Of a DNA stretch of 64,000 bases, positions 1-7,626 are shown piece after piece. The notes below the pieces were generated by a model. That model saw only the letters and a list, made by a program, of their open reading frames with translations, did no database searches and was not told the DNA's origin. A program made the position numbers and the translations under genes. Within the stretch, counting starts at the first letter, position 1; every line of letters begins with the position of its first letter. Origin of the DNA: Burkholderiaceae bacterium (GTDB taxonomy: Bacteria > Pseudomonadota > Gammaproteobacteria > Burkholderiales > Burkholderiaceae_C); the NCBI GenBank assembly GCA_024235955.1, contig JACKLJ010000002.1, positions 558,001 to 622,000 on the forward strand, given 5' to 3'.

Positions 1-130
1 CCAGCGGCACCGCCAGCGGCAGGCGCTCCCAGCGCAGGATTTCGACGGCATGGGCCGCAGGCACGAAGGCCAGGCACAGCAGCAGGCCAGCCAGGGCCGC
101 CGCAGATGAACGCTTCACGAGGGACTTCAT
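1..130 (-). CDS. ICE conjugation protein, TIGR03749 (PFL_4704) family, 5' part only
   Basis: Only the first 43 codons are in the window; the gene runs off the left edge. The visible N-terminus is a clear Sec signal peptide (Lys/Arg start, hydrophobic core, AHA cleavage site), so the mature protein is periplasmic. The start ATG overlaps the stop of the preceding gene as ATGA, which suggests translational coupling. The family is assigned mainly from gene order, because PFL_4704 proteins follow PFL_4703 in PFGI-1/clc-type ICEs. By position it would be a TraK-like secretin-associated mating-pore protein; that role is inference. Confidence 0.6.
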   Translation of the reverse strand, partial: MKSLVKRSSAAALAGLLLCLAFVPAAHAVEILRWERLPLAVPL

Positions 131-819
131 GGGGTGTCTCCCTGCAAGTTGGAGCCGGCGCTTGCGGCCCGGCCGGGCGGCGCCGCAGGCGGCGGGGTCT
201 CGATGCGCTCCGGCGCGCGTGCATGGCAGTCCAGCGCCAGGCCGAAGGGGTTGCGCTCGGGGTCCACGTCCATGCGCACAACCTTGAGTGCATAGCGCAC
301 GAGCGCGCGCTTGACCTGCTCGGCGCCCAGGTACTCGTCGGCGCTCACGTCCAGCGTGACGATCCAGTTGTTGGCCGACACGGTGCGCACGCGCATGGCC
401 GGCTCGTCGCCGTAGCCGCGGCCGGGAATCTCGTAGATGCCGCGCACGCGCTGGCGTAGCTCGCCGTTGCTGCGCCGGAATTCGTAGTCCTGCTGCAGGA
501 AGGCACGGCAGCTCGGCGTGAAGTACGCAGACAGTGCATGCAGGTTGCGCGGGTAGTCCTGCTCGCCATTGGTCGGCCAGCGCTGGGCCTGCTGCCAAAT
601 GTAGAAGGTGAAGGCGTAGACGCTCTCCGGCGGCACGTCCCACCACTTGCGCGTGCTGCCCGAGCGCAGGTCGGGTGGCACGTGGATGGTCAGGCTCTTG
701 GGTGCGCTCCACCAGCCGAAGCCGAGCAGCAGCGCCACGACGAACAGTGCGGCGCCAGCCAGGCGCAAGGTCTTCACATGCGCCTGCAGGTGCGCGACCT
801 CGTTCTTGAATCGGCTCAT
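127..819 (-). CDS. ICE conjugation protein, TIGR03746 (PFL_4703) family
   Basis: This 230-residue protein has a short cytoplasmic N-terminus, one membrane span at about residues 18-38 and a periplasmic domain, the layout of VirB8/TraE-type mating-pore proteins. Gene order (TIGR03750 upstream, TIGR03749 downstream) and sequence flavour match the PFL_4703 family of PFGI-1/clc-type ICEs. It overlaps both neighbours by 4 bp (ATGA), so the three are probably translated as a coupled unit. The C-terminal 30 residues are Pro/Ala rich and low complexity. The TraE/VirB8 analogy is inferred from architecture rather than from a motif. Confidence 0.8.
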   Translation of the reverse strand: MSRFKNEVAHLQAHVKTLRLAGAALFVVALLLGFGWWSAPKSLTIHVPPDLRSGSTRKWWDVPPESVYAFTFYIWQQAQRWPTNGEQDYPRNLHALSAYFTPSCRAFLQQDYEFRRSNGELRQRVRGIYEIPGRGYGDEPAMRVRTVSANNWIVTLDVSADEYLGAEQVKRALVRYALKVVRMDVDPERNPFGLALDCHARAPERIETPPPAAPPGRAASAGSNLQGDTP

Positions 820-1244
820 GGTCTACCTCGACGCAGGGACGGATCGGGCCGCAGGCGCCGCGTGGACCACCAGCCCGACCGGGTGATGAGCTGGCCCCCG
901 CCCGCATGCGCAGCCAGCGCGGGGTAGCGCAGCGCGAGGCGCCACTGGAGCTGGCGGTACAGCCAGGTGTCGGGCCGGCCGCGCTTCCACCGCCGCAGCA
1001 GGCCGCCGCCCACGAAGACACCGACACCGATGCCGGCGACGATCAGCGTGGGCACCATCGCGATGCTGTGCGTCAGCCAGGCCAGCGGTACGCCGGCCAC
1101 GAGACCGGCCGCGCCGGACAGCCCGGCGCAGACCCACAGCTCGTCGGCCGTGAGCCCGCGCACGACCACCGGGTGGCGGTTGAGGCGGTGCGGCAGGAAG
1201 GTCACGAGCCCGTCGCGCGACGGACTCTCCAGGGCGCCGGCCAT
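816..1244 (-). CDS. Conjugative transfer protein, TIGR03750 family
   Basis: This is a small 142-residue protein with two adjacent hydrophobic segments at about residues 38-58 and 62-82 in the middle third, flanked by basic stretches. It matches the TIGR03750 family, which sits between PFL_4702 and PFL_4703 genes in this class of ICE. Size and topology resemble TraL/VirB3-type inner-membrane components of the mating pore, which is inference. The stop overlaps the next start by 4 bp. A long ORF over the same bases in another frame is a high-GC shadow. Confidence 0.8.
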   Translation of the reverse strand: MAGALESPSRDGLVTFLPHRLNRHPVVVRGLTADELWVCAGLSGAAGLVAGVPLAWLTHSIAMVPTLIVAGIGVGVFVGGGLLRRWKRGRPDTWLYRQLQWRLALRYPALAAHAGGGQLITRSGWWSTRRLRPDPSLRRGRP

Positions 1245-1256
1245 CGTTGCCGGGCC

Positions 1257-1634
1257 TTACAGGACGCCGGTAGCCTTGGTCAGCAGCCAGATGCCGACGA
1301 CCAGCAGGATCGCGCCCACCGCGACGGTCAACCCGAACTGCCCCCACGTTGCGCGGCCGGTGTGGATCTCGGCGTAGCGCGTGTAGGCGTGGTAGCAGAC
1401 GCCGACGAACATCGAGGCGACGACGAGCAGCGCGATCAGCAGCACGATGTCGTAGCCGTAGTTTTGCAGCGTCTGCATGATGCCGCTGCCGGTGCCGCGC
1501 GACGGGTCTTCCAGCGTGGGAAGGTCGGCGAACGACGGCAGCGGCGTGGCGGCGATGCCCAGCGGGATCAGCAGCGCGGCGATGCGCGCGGCGGGCCGCG
1601 ACGTGGGACGGCGAGAAGTAGCGGGAGCGTTCAT
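1257..1634 (-). CDS. ICE membrane protein, TIGR03745 (PFL_4702) family
   Basis: This 125-residue protein has a long cleavable signal peptide ending near ...PSFADLP, a short polar stretch, then two membrane spans at about residues 64-82 and 101-120. That layout resembles VirB2/TraA-type pilin precursors. The PFL_4702 family is found at exactly this position in PFGI-1-class ICEs. A pilin role is plausible but is inferred from topology and operon position only. Confidence 0.8.
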   Translation of the reverse strand: MNAPATSRRPTSRPAARIAALLIPLGIAATPLPSFADLPTLEDPSRGTGSGIMQTLQNYGYDIVLLIALLVVASMFVGVCYHAYTRYAEIHTGRATWGQFGLTVAVGAILLVVGIWLLTKATGVL

Positions 1635-1655
1635 GGCGAAGTACCTTTCATGGGG

Positions 1656-1895
1656 TCAGGACAGGAGGAAAAAGCCCAGCACCAGGTACATCGCGACGAA
1701 GCGCACGATGACGCCGAGGAACTGGCGTTGGGTCAGGTGGTGCTCGGCCCAGCCGACATAGGCAGTGCGCATCGCCCACACGCCCCACAGCAGCAGGATG
1801 GCGAAGACGAAGCCGAGCACGACGGTGGAGACAGCCCCGGGCGCGAAGCCGCCGTTGGCCGTGAAGGCGGCGACCTGATCGGCGGAAGGCGTCAT
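1656..1895 (-). CDS. ICE protein, TIGR03758 (PFL_4701) family
   Basis: This 79-residue membrane protein has spans at about residues 20-42 and 60-78, and a central YVGWAEHHLTQRQFLG stretch of the kind seen in the PFL_4701 family. It lies 21 bp upstream of the PFL_4702 gene and overlaps the RAQPRD gene by 4 bp, so it belongs to the same transfer operon. Its role in mating-pair formation is not resolved at family level. Confidence 0.8.
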   Translation of the reverse strand: MTPSADQVAAFTANGGFAPGAVSTVVLGFVFAILLLWGVWAMRTAYVGWAEHHLTQRQFLGVIVRFVAMYLVLGFFLLS

Positions 1896-2299
1896 GGCGA
1901 CGGCGCCTCCTTGGGCGACGTCGCAGGCGCCGCGTTACTGCGCGTGTAGTCACCGGCCAGCGGCACGGGATCACGCGGCTGGGCGCGTTGCGGAACGAGG
2001 TAGTCGCGCACGCCGGTGCGCACGCGCTCCAGGTCGGCGCGCAGCCGCGCGTAGTCGAAGTGGTAGCGGGCGCGCTCCTGCGGCGCGGTGGTGGCGGCGT
2101 GCTCGGCGAGGCGGTCCAGCAGTTCGAGCTGGCGCGTTACCGCGGCGAGCATCTCGCGCTCCGCAGCGTTGTCGGAGGCGTCAGCGGCGATGGCGGGCTG
2201 CAATCCGGCAGCGGCAAGCAGCAGCGCGGCAACACGCACGGCCCAGGGTGCCTCGACGGCGAAGCGCCGAACCTGCGCGGGATTGCGAGTGGTTTCCAT
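1892..2299 (-). CDS. RAQPRD-family ICE protein (TIGR01690)
   Basis: The family-defining RAQPRD hexapeptide is visible near residue 105. The 135-residue protein has an N-terminal signal peptide (hydrophobic segment about residues 22-40, then AIAAD) and a helical periplasmic body. RAQPRD proteins are conserved in the transfer region of PFGI-1/clc-type ICEs; the function is unknown. Normally the PFL_4697 gene lies close upstream. Here about 6.3 kb of CBASS cargo separates the two. Confidence 0.9.
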   Translation of the reverse strand: METTRNPAQVRRFAVEAPWAVRVAALLLAAAGLQPAIAADASDNAAEREMLAAVTRQLELLDRLAEHAATTAPQERARYHFDYARLRADLERVRTGVRDYLVPQRAQPRDPVPLAGDYTRSNAAPATSPKEAPSP

Positions 2300-2504
2300 C
2301 GAGCCGTTCTCCGAGGGATGCGGATGGCTCGATGCTCAAACGGCCGGTCTTCCGGCGCCGCAATCAATCGGAACCGGCCAGCCACCGCTTTCCGCGGCAA
2401 ACTCCGCTGCAGAGGAAGGAATTTCCCCGATGACGTCGTCTTTAATGCACTACCGTCTGAGTGGAGGTGCAAGTCAAGACGATGATGGTTGTTGCGCTAG
2501 TGCT

Positions 2505-2990
2505 CTACTCCACGGGGAAGAATATCGACCCTTCGCCTGATCTCGGCACCAACTCTGCATACAGAGATCTACGCCCGATGATGACAGCGAGCACTGGCCG
2601 CTTGTCCCGACGCTGCGCTGCCAACAAAGTCCATTCAGATCTGTCAAGGCTAGAAGGCTGGGGATGGTCTTCCGGGTGGGTATGCCATTCGCCTAAATAG
2701 CGGACAGTTCCCTGACTCGCCGTCCATCGCGACAACGCAATAGCCTCATGACCAAACGGCATCCGCTCGAACAGATAGCGAAACCGCTTGTCCCACGCGG
2801 TAGGAACCGTCGCCTGCTCAATGAGCAAATGGGCTCCATGTACAGAACCAAGCAAGAGTCCGCCCGCTTCGCAGTCGGCATCACTAGCCTGGATATGCTG
2901 ACTGAATGTCTCCAGCGTCTGGGTCGAAAAATGCAGCAACCTGCTCTTGTCGCCAGTTGCCCAGGACCCTAGGAATTGCATAGAGGGCAA
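2505..2990 (-). CDS. cap3: Cap3: JAB/JAMM deconjugating peptidase of CBASS
   Basis: The 161-residue protein has a complete JAMM zinc-peptidase signature: Glu41 in EAGGLLLG, then H103-x-H105-x7-S113-x2-D116. In type II CBASS, Cap3 cleaves the isopeptide link that Cap2 makes between the cyclase C-terminus and cellular targets. It is the last gene of the operon and overlaps cap2 by 22 bp; an internal Met at codon 4 is an alternative start. No terminator is obvious in the 200 bp that follow, before the RAQPRD gene. Confidence 0.92.
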   Translation of the reverse strand: MPSMQFLGSWATGDKSRLLHFSTQTLETFSQHIQASDADCEAGGLLLGSVHGAHLLIEQATVPTAWDKRFRYLFERMPFGHEAIALSRWTASQGTVRYLGEWHTHPEDHPQPSSLDRSEWTLLAAQRRDKRPVLAVIIGRRSLYAELVPRSGEGSIFFPVE

Positions 2991-4597
2991 TCATGATCTC
3001 GCAGAGGATCGCAGTCAGGCGTGGCCAGATGATGGGTCTGGTCGATCAGCCGGGTCCGCAATGCAGGAGAGTGGACGCCCTTGACCCAATCAAGGGCCAT
3101 CTCAGCACCCAAGCTGGCTGCCTGCACCGACACCGAAGCCGGAAATGGCACATACAAGCCCTCGCACCCGTGGCCTGCCAAGATGTTAGGCAGAGCATCA
3201 ATGGTCGAGCGAAGTTCGCCTCTTCTGTGGCTCTGCCATAGGCATCGGTAGCACGCACCCGATGCGTTCGTTCTCAGGAGCGCACGCACAGCCGTTCCCG
3301 GCCCTTCGATCCAAACAGAAAGCATGGGCGTGGGAGCCCTGTAGCGGCCGCACAGCCAATGCCCGAGGGATTCTTCGCCGGTGGCATCGATGAGTAGGTC
3401 CAGCTTTCCCAGTTGGGCCTGTCTCACGTCCACGGGGAGCGCATGAACCTCGACGCCTGGCGACAAGCGCTTGAGTTCCTTCGCCATCGCCTCAGCCTTG
3501 TTCGACAACAGGTCCGGGAAGCCGAGCCGATGCCGTCCGATGTTCTGTGGAAGGAGGCCATCAAAATCCACCAGCGTGAGTTTCCCTCCGCATGATCCTG
3601 CCCCGGCCTTGACCAGCATGTCCGAGAGGTATCCGCCGATCGTGCCGCAACCCACAAGTGCGATTCGTTTCCCCGCCAACGTTTTCGACTTGGGGATGTT
3701 GCGCTGGGCCAGATACCGGTCATCGATCCTGATCACTGAGACGGGCATTACCTTCAGCCCAAAACTCGAATCCCTGCGATCAGCAAGCTTGGTCTTTTGA
3801 CTCACTTGGTGGTCAAAGAGCACGGCAAAGCCGTAGGTCATCAGTGGCGATTCGATGATGATCAGGACGCCATTTGCTTTTTTGCTTTGCCCTTCCTTGA
3901 TTCGTTCGTGAATCTTGCGCCGACACCGTGGGTCCAGGGTGCTTTGCCAAGCCAAGACGTCCCCCACCGTTTCGGGGGGCCAGTGGCTGGTTAGTGGGCG
4001 GGGTTGCGCGGTGGTCTTGACCCGGTATGTCAGCACCGTTTTATCAGTGACCTGGTAGCCGAGTGAATGCAACTTTCTTGTTGTTCGATCTTCGTTGTCG
4101 GTGATGAACCAGAGTGGATTCCCATTGGCTTGCGCAACGATACAGTTTTGTCGCCCCAGATCTTCGCCTTGCATGTCCACAAAACAAAGCCAGCCGTTCC
4201 AGTAGGCAAAGAACTCTTCGGCGAGATCTTCGATCATCTCGCCCTTCAAGATCTGCCCGAGCACCGCTGCCGCCCGTTGCAGGCACGCCAAGGACTGCCC
4301 TACAGGATCGTAGATGTCCAGCACGACAGTTCCCTTGGCCAGATAGCAAAGGCCGCCCTCCGCGCCAAGATGAGGAACTGCATTGGGCAGTTCAGGCGGA
4401 ATTTCGAGCAGCCGAATGCGAGGCAGGTCGAAGAAGGTAGGGTCGAGCTGAACCTCACATGGAATGCCATCGTCCGCGCCGCACGGGATCAACGGCCCCC
4501 TCAGCTTGAACCAGCCGTCGTCCGTCTTGCCGACAAACTCGAAGCCTTGCAGCCTGAAGGCTTCGACCACATCGGAGACCACGGCGACGCTGCTCAT
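2969..4597 (-). CDS. cap2: Cap2: E2-E1 ubiquitin-ligase-like fusion of CBASS
   Basis: This 542-residue protein has an N-terminal E2-like domain with a GGLCY motif (Cys84 the candidate catalytic cysteine). Its C-terminal ThiF/E1 domain has a GCGTIGG nucleotide loop near residue 316, a downstream acidic VDFD and two CxxC pairs (449/452, 537/540) for structural zinc. Cys478 is a candidate E1 cysteine. Cap2 primes the cyclase by conjugating its C-terminus to other proteins. The start overlaps the cyclase stop as ATGA. This E1/E2 fusion together with Cap3 defines type II CBASS. Confidence 0.93.
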   Translation of the reverse strand: MSSVAVVSDVVEAFRLQGFEFVGKTDDGWFKLRGPLIPCGADDGIPCEVQLDPTFFDLPRIRLLEIPPELPNAVPHLGAEGGLCYLAKGTVVLDIYDPVGQSLACLQRAAAVLGQILKGEMIEDLAEEFFAYWNGWLCFVDMQGEDLGRQNCIVAQANGNPLWFITDNEDRTTRKLHSLGYQVTDKTVLTYRVKTTAQPRPLTSHWPPETVGDVLAWQSTLDPRCRRKIHERIKEGQSKKANGVLIIIESPLMTYGFAVLFDHQVSQKTKLADRRDSSFGLKVMPVSVIRIDDRYLAQRNIPKSKTLAGKRIALVGCGTIGGYLSDMLVKAGAGSCGGKLTLVDFDGLLPQNIGRHRLGFPDLLSNKAEAMAKELKRLSPGVEVHALPVDVRQAQLGKLDLLIDATGEESLGHWLCGRYRAPTPMLSVWIEGPGTAVRALLRTNASGACYRCLWQSHRRGELRSTIDALPNILAGHGCEGLYVPFPASVSVQAASLGAEMALDWVKGVHSPALRTRLIDQTHHLATPDCDPLRDHDCPLCNS

Positions 4598-5736
4598 CCG
4601 GCCTTCGTGCGCCCGACCAATTCGCTCGGACCAGCCGTAGCCGGCGCTGCGGCAATGGTGGCGACAACGGATACCACCTTGACCCGGTCCGGCTCGTTCG
4701 GAAAACGCGGACCGAATTCGCCTTGCATCCAGACGCAGGCCTGTGAAGGGCTGCCGGCGTTGGTGGCTCCGCGCAGCACTTTTTCGAATGCTTCGAACGC
4801 TTTCGCAGCCTCTTCGACGCCCTCTTTACCAAGGCGTGCAGTAAGCGACTCCGACTCATCAACGGGGTTGTTCACCCCCGCGCGCAGCCGGGCCGGCAAT
4901 GCCGCGACGACATCCAGCAACGCCAGGTCGTCGCGCCGATCCCGCTTCTCGAATAGCGGAGCCGCAGCGGCCATCAACAGAATCGAAGCCGGTCCACCGC
5001 TCGACCACCGCCAATCGCGAAACGCCTTCAAGTAGCGAATCACGCGGCGGAACTGTTCGCCCTTGGCCTCCACCTCGCCCAAAAACCATTCCTTCACAGG
5101 CCTGGGGTCGGAGGGCATCCAGTTGCACTCGCGGTGAGCCAGGAGCACTTTATCAGCGGGCAATGCCGTCCAGGCATCCCGCTCTGCCATGTTCACCGCC
5201 TCCGTCAGCGAGTCATAGCCGTATCGCTCCATCGAGGCTTTCGCGAGCGTGACGAATTCTTCGTCGGGGATGGCGTACAACGGAATGTCGATGTGGGCAT
5301 AGGCCGCAATGACAATCCGGATGCATGTCGGCTTGTCGGTGACAAGCTTCCAGTGCTTCTCCTCGACCAACAGCCTCAAGGCTTCTTCAGCAGCTGCAAA
5401 GAACACCGTTGTGGCCCTGCTGGGACGCTTCGTCTGCGAGACAAAACTCAACGGCAGATAGCAACCATCATCGACATCCGCCTGCTGGGGCCGTTGTGCC
5501 GGGCCGTTCAAGGTCTTGTACGCCCACGATCCTTGCGTGAAGAAGCGTGGCTGCGGCACGTCGTCCGTGTACCCGCGTTCGCGCAGCACGCGCGGAATTC
5601 CGGTGCGAAGGCAGTTCCTGACATCATTTCGGGCGCTGGCGATCCAGGCTCGTTGCTCGGGCGACAGATCCAGCTCGTCATGCATGCAGTATTCGTCATC
5701 GACGGTGGTAAAGAAAAGCGGGCTCAGGTTCAGCAT
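4594..5736 (-). CDS. dncV: DncV-like CD-NTase, predicted cyclic dinucleotide synthase
   Basis: The 380-residue nucleotidyltransferase has the GS motif (TQGS at 67-70), the metal-binding D87-V-D89 with a following Asp90, and a third acidic residue D150 in AHIDIPLYAIP. The motif layout (PRFxTQGS, DVDDG, HIDxPxYAIP, GGPxSIxLMAA) closely follows Vibrio cholerae DncV, which makes 3',3'-cGAMP. Clade A is therefore likely, though the product is inferred. It overlaps capV by 7 bp and cap2 by 4 bp. The C-terminus ends in Gly after ...GRTKAG, as expected for a Cap2 substrate. Confidence 0.93.
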   Translation of the reverse strand: MLNLSPLFFTTVDDEYCMHDELDLSPEQRAWIASARNDVRNCLRTGIPRVLRERGYTDDVPQPRFFTQGSWAYKTLNGPAQRPQQADVDDGCYLPLSFVSQTKRPSRATTVFFAAAEEALRLLVEEKHWKLVTDKPTCIRIVIAAYAHIDIPLYAIPDEEFVTLAKASMERYGYDSLTEAVNMAERDAWTALPADKVLLAHRECNWMPSDPRPVKEWFLGEVEAKGEQFRRVIRYLKAFRDWRWSSGGPASILLMAAAAPLFEKRDRRDDLALLDVVAALPARLRAGVNNPVDESESLTARLGKEGVEEAAKAFEAFEKVLRGATNAGSPSQACVWMQGEFGPRFPNEPDRVKVVSVVATIAAAPATAGPSELVGRTKAG

Positions 5737-6731
5737 TCGGCCTCCGGCACATTCTTGTTGGGGCCGTGATAGAAGGTGGGTGCGCCGGCCTGGTGCGCTC
5801 GAAACGGTTGGAAAAGAGGGTCGCCAAGCGCGCGCTGCGCTGCATGATTGCCGCGGTCCTTCAGCGTATTCGTGGCGCCGATGGAAACCCGGTCCAGCGC
5901 CTTTACGTCCTTGCTTTGATCGGGCGTGGCCTTGTCGTCGATCTGGAAGTAGTTGCTACCCAACGACTGGCGCAGCATGTAGTCCACCGACGACTCCTGG
6001 GCAGAGATCACCAGATCGAACAGCCCTCCGCGCCACTTGCCGAATCCGCGGTCGAGGCTGGCGCCGCCACGGACGGTTGCACCGATCGTCATCGTGCCGA
6101 TGGACAGCACCCGGACCAGTGCATTCTGTTTCGGCGCGAGGAACGTATTGACTTCGTGCAGCCCGAACAGTCCTGGCGCATTGCCGACCAGTCCTCCATC
6201 CGCAAAGACGCCACGATCGTTGCGCGCTAGCGGAAAGTAAACGGGCGCAGCGGCGGTCGCCAACGCCACATCCACGATCCTCATGCGGTGGTCCATCTCA
6301 AATGAGGGATGGTGAGGCGTTTTGAAGAACTGGCCGCGCCCCGTCGAGTAGTTGACGGCTGGCACGAGAACGCGGTGCTTCAAGTTGCCGATCGTGGCGT
6401 CTTGAAAGCGCTCGGTCAGCACGCCCCGCAACCCTGCGGAGTCGTGCTTGGCGGTCAACCAGAAGCCCAGAAGGCGCCGAGCGAGACTTCGGCAACCAAA
6501 GATGCGGGAGCCCTGTCGTTCGAACAAGGCTTTGAGTTCAATGGCGGGGATTTCCGCGGCCAGCCCCAAGGCCAGCATCCCGCCTGCAGAGGTGCCGCAG
6601 ATCAGGTCGAAGTGCGAAGCGATGGGGCGGCCTAGCACGGCTTCAAGCTCGGCAAGAACCGTCGCTGTGTACAAGCCGCGATAGCCGCCCCCAGACAGGG
6701 CGAGCACATGGTAGGTGGGCACGCCCATCAT
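5730..6731 (-). CDS. capV: CapV: patatin-like phospholipase effector of CBASS
   Basis: This 333-residue patatin-fold enzyme has an oxyanion GGGYRG (14-19), a nucleophile elbow GTSAG (Ser48) and the DGG aspartate (Asp178), so the Ser/Asp dyad is intact. CapV is the membrane-degrading effector activated by cGAMP in DncV systems, causing abortive infection. It lies directly upstream of the cyclase and 5 bp downstream of a DUF2188 gene. Two tandem Met codons open the frame, and either could start it. Confidence 0.92.
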   Translation of the reverse strand: MMGVPTYHVLALSGGGYRGLYTATVLAELEAVLGRPIASHFDLICGTSAGGMLALGLAAEIPAIELKALFERQGSRIFGCRSLARRLLGFWLTAKHDSAGLRGVLTERFQDATIGNLKHRVLVPAVNYSTGRGQFFKTPHHPSFEMDHRMRIVDVALATAAAPVYFPLARNDRGVFADGGLVGNAPGLFGLHEVNTFLAPKQNALVRVLSIGTMTIGATVRGGASLDRGFGKWRGGLFDLVISAQESSVDYMLRQSLGSNYFQIDDKATPDQSKDVKALDRVSIGATNTLKDRGNHAAQRALGDPLFQPFRAHQAGAPTFYHGPNKNVPEAEC

Positions 6732-6736
6732 GGCAC

Positions 6737-6961
6737 TCAGCCCTTCGGCGGGAAGGAGTCGTTACCGTGGCTGTCCTTGTCACGGATGCGACCGTCCGGA
6801 CGGTGGATGACCAGTTCGGACTGCTGGTTGCGTGCGATGTCCCGCGCCGCGTCAATGGCCTGCTGCTGCGTATCGTGCACGGAGGTTGCCCGTTGATTGC
6901 CGGCACCCTTGACGGCCCAACCGTCCTGGTGAGGAACTACATGCTGATTTTTGCCTGTCAT
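6737..6961 (-). CDS. DUF2188 small protein heading the CBASS operon
   Basis: I chose the ATG at 6961 (74 residues) because AGGAAA lies 8 bp upstream; a longer frame to 7036 lacks such a site. The sequence (GKNQHVVPHQDGWAVKGAG..., then a Gln/Ala-rich helix and ...ELVIHRPDGRIRDKDSHG) fits DUF2188, a small two-repeat fold of unknown function common on mobile elements. Its stop is 5 bp before the capV start, so it is almost certainly co-transcribed with the CBASS genes. No CBASS role is known to me for this family. Confidence 0.8.
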   Translation of the reverse strand: MTGKNQHVVPHQDGWAVKGAGNQRATSVHDTQQQAIDAARDIARNQQSELVIHRPDGRIRDKDSHGNDSFPPKG

Positions 6962-7106
6962 GGCGAATTTCCTAAAGTTGAACCATCGAGACCCCGGCCA
7001 GCCGGCCGGGTTGCCAATGACCACCGGTTGAAGCAAAATTCGTTGCTCTTGCAGACAACGGGCGAGTCAAGCCAAATCAACTTGCTGCAGTCGTAGAACT
7101 CACTTC

Positions 7107-7126
7107 TGTTGTCTGACTGGACAACA
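7107..7126. promoter_or_regulatory. Perfect GTTGTC/GACAAC palindrome, candidate XRE operator
   Basis: TGTTGTC, a 6-bp spacer and GACAACA form a perfect 7-bp inverted repeat in the divergent region between the CBASS operon and the XRE/ImmA pair. Further half-sites GACAAC at 7054-7059 and GTTGTC at 7206-7211 flank it. The symmetry and position fit a dimeric XRE repressor controlling both directions. No binding has been shown. Confidence 0.6.
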
Positions 7127-7237
7127 ATGTATCAGACTTGGTGCCAAGCTGCAAATGGTGGGCTTGGTGCCGCAGAACGCAACTGCTTCGGACCGGACAC
7201 ACACCGTTGTCCGCCGCAGCCACAAGGAACGGAACGG

Positions 7238-7624
7238 ATGTCACAAACAGGCCTGGGCGTCGCCCTCAAGACGCTACGCGAGCGCAGAACCCTCTCATTG
7301 CGCGAAATCGGTCAACTGTCTTCGGTGGACCATGCCTATGTCCACCGGCTGGAGTCCGGCGAAAAGACAAATCCGTCAGTGGACTTAGTCGAGAAGCTGC
7401 TGAAGGTTCTCAAACCAGGTGAAAGAGATGCTGCGCTGGTGATGTGGCTTGTCGACCATGCGGAGGCCGATCCCCGCCTTGTTGAATTCGTGCTGAACGA
7501 TCCTTCCATCAGCATCGACATCTTTTCGGCTGCAGCAGGCGTGAGGCATCGTGGAAATACAAGGCCCGATCCCGCGACACTGATCGCCCGGATACAGCGA
7601 GCATTCGAGGACGAGGACGACTGA
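7238..7624 (+). CDS. XRE-family repressor, CapH-like
   Basis: The ATG at 7238 gives 128 residues and has AAGGAAC about 9 bp upstream. A longer frame opening at a TTG at 7109 would run through the operator palindrome and is rejected. The N-terminal 65 residues are a canonical XRE helix-turn-helix (LSLREIGQLSSVDHAYVHRLESGEKTNPS in outline); the rest is helical. It is followed after 2 bp by an ImmA/IrrE peptidase and is divergent from CBASS. This matches published CapH (repressor) and CapP (peptidase) pairs that derepress CBASS after DNA damage. The CapH assignment is from context. Confidence 0.85.
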   Translation: MSQTGLGVALKTLRERRTLSLREIGQLSSVDHAYVHRLESGEKTNPSVDLVEKLLKVLKPGERDAALVMWLVDHAEADPRLVEFVLNDPSISIDIFSAAAGVRHRGNTRPDPATLIARIQRAFEDEDD

Positions 7625-7626
7625 AT

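Noticed and set aside
7109..7237. An upstream TTG start for the XRE regulator
   Set aside because: It would place the operator palindrome inside the gene, and the ATG at 7238 has a good ribosome site.
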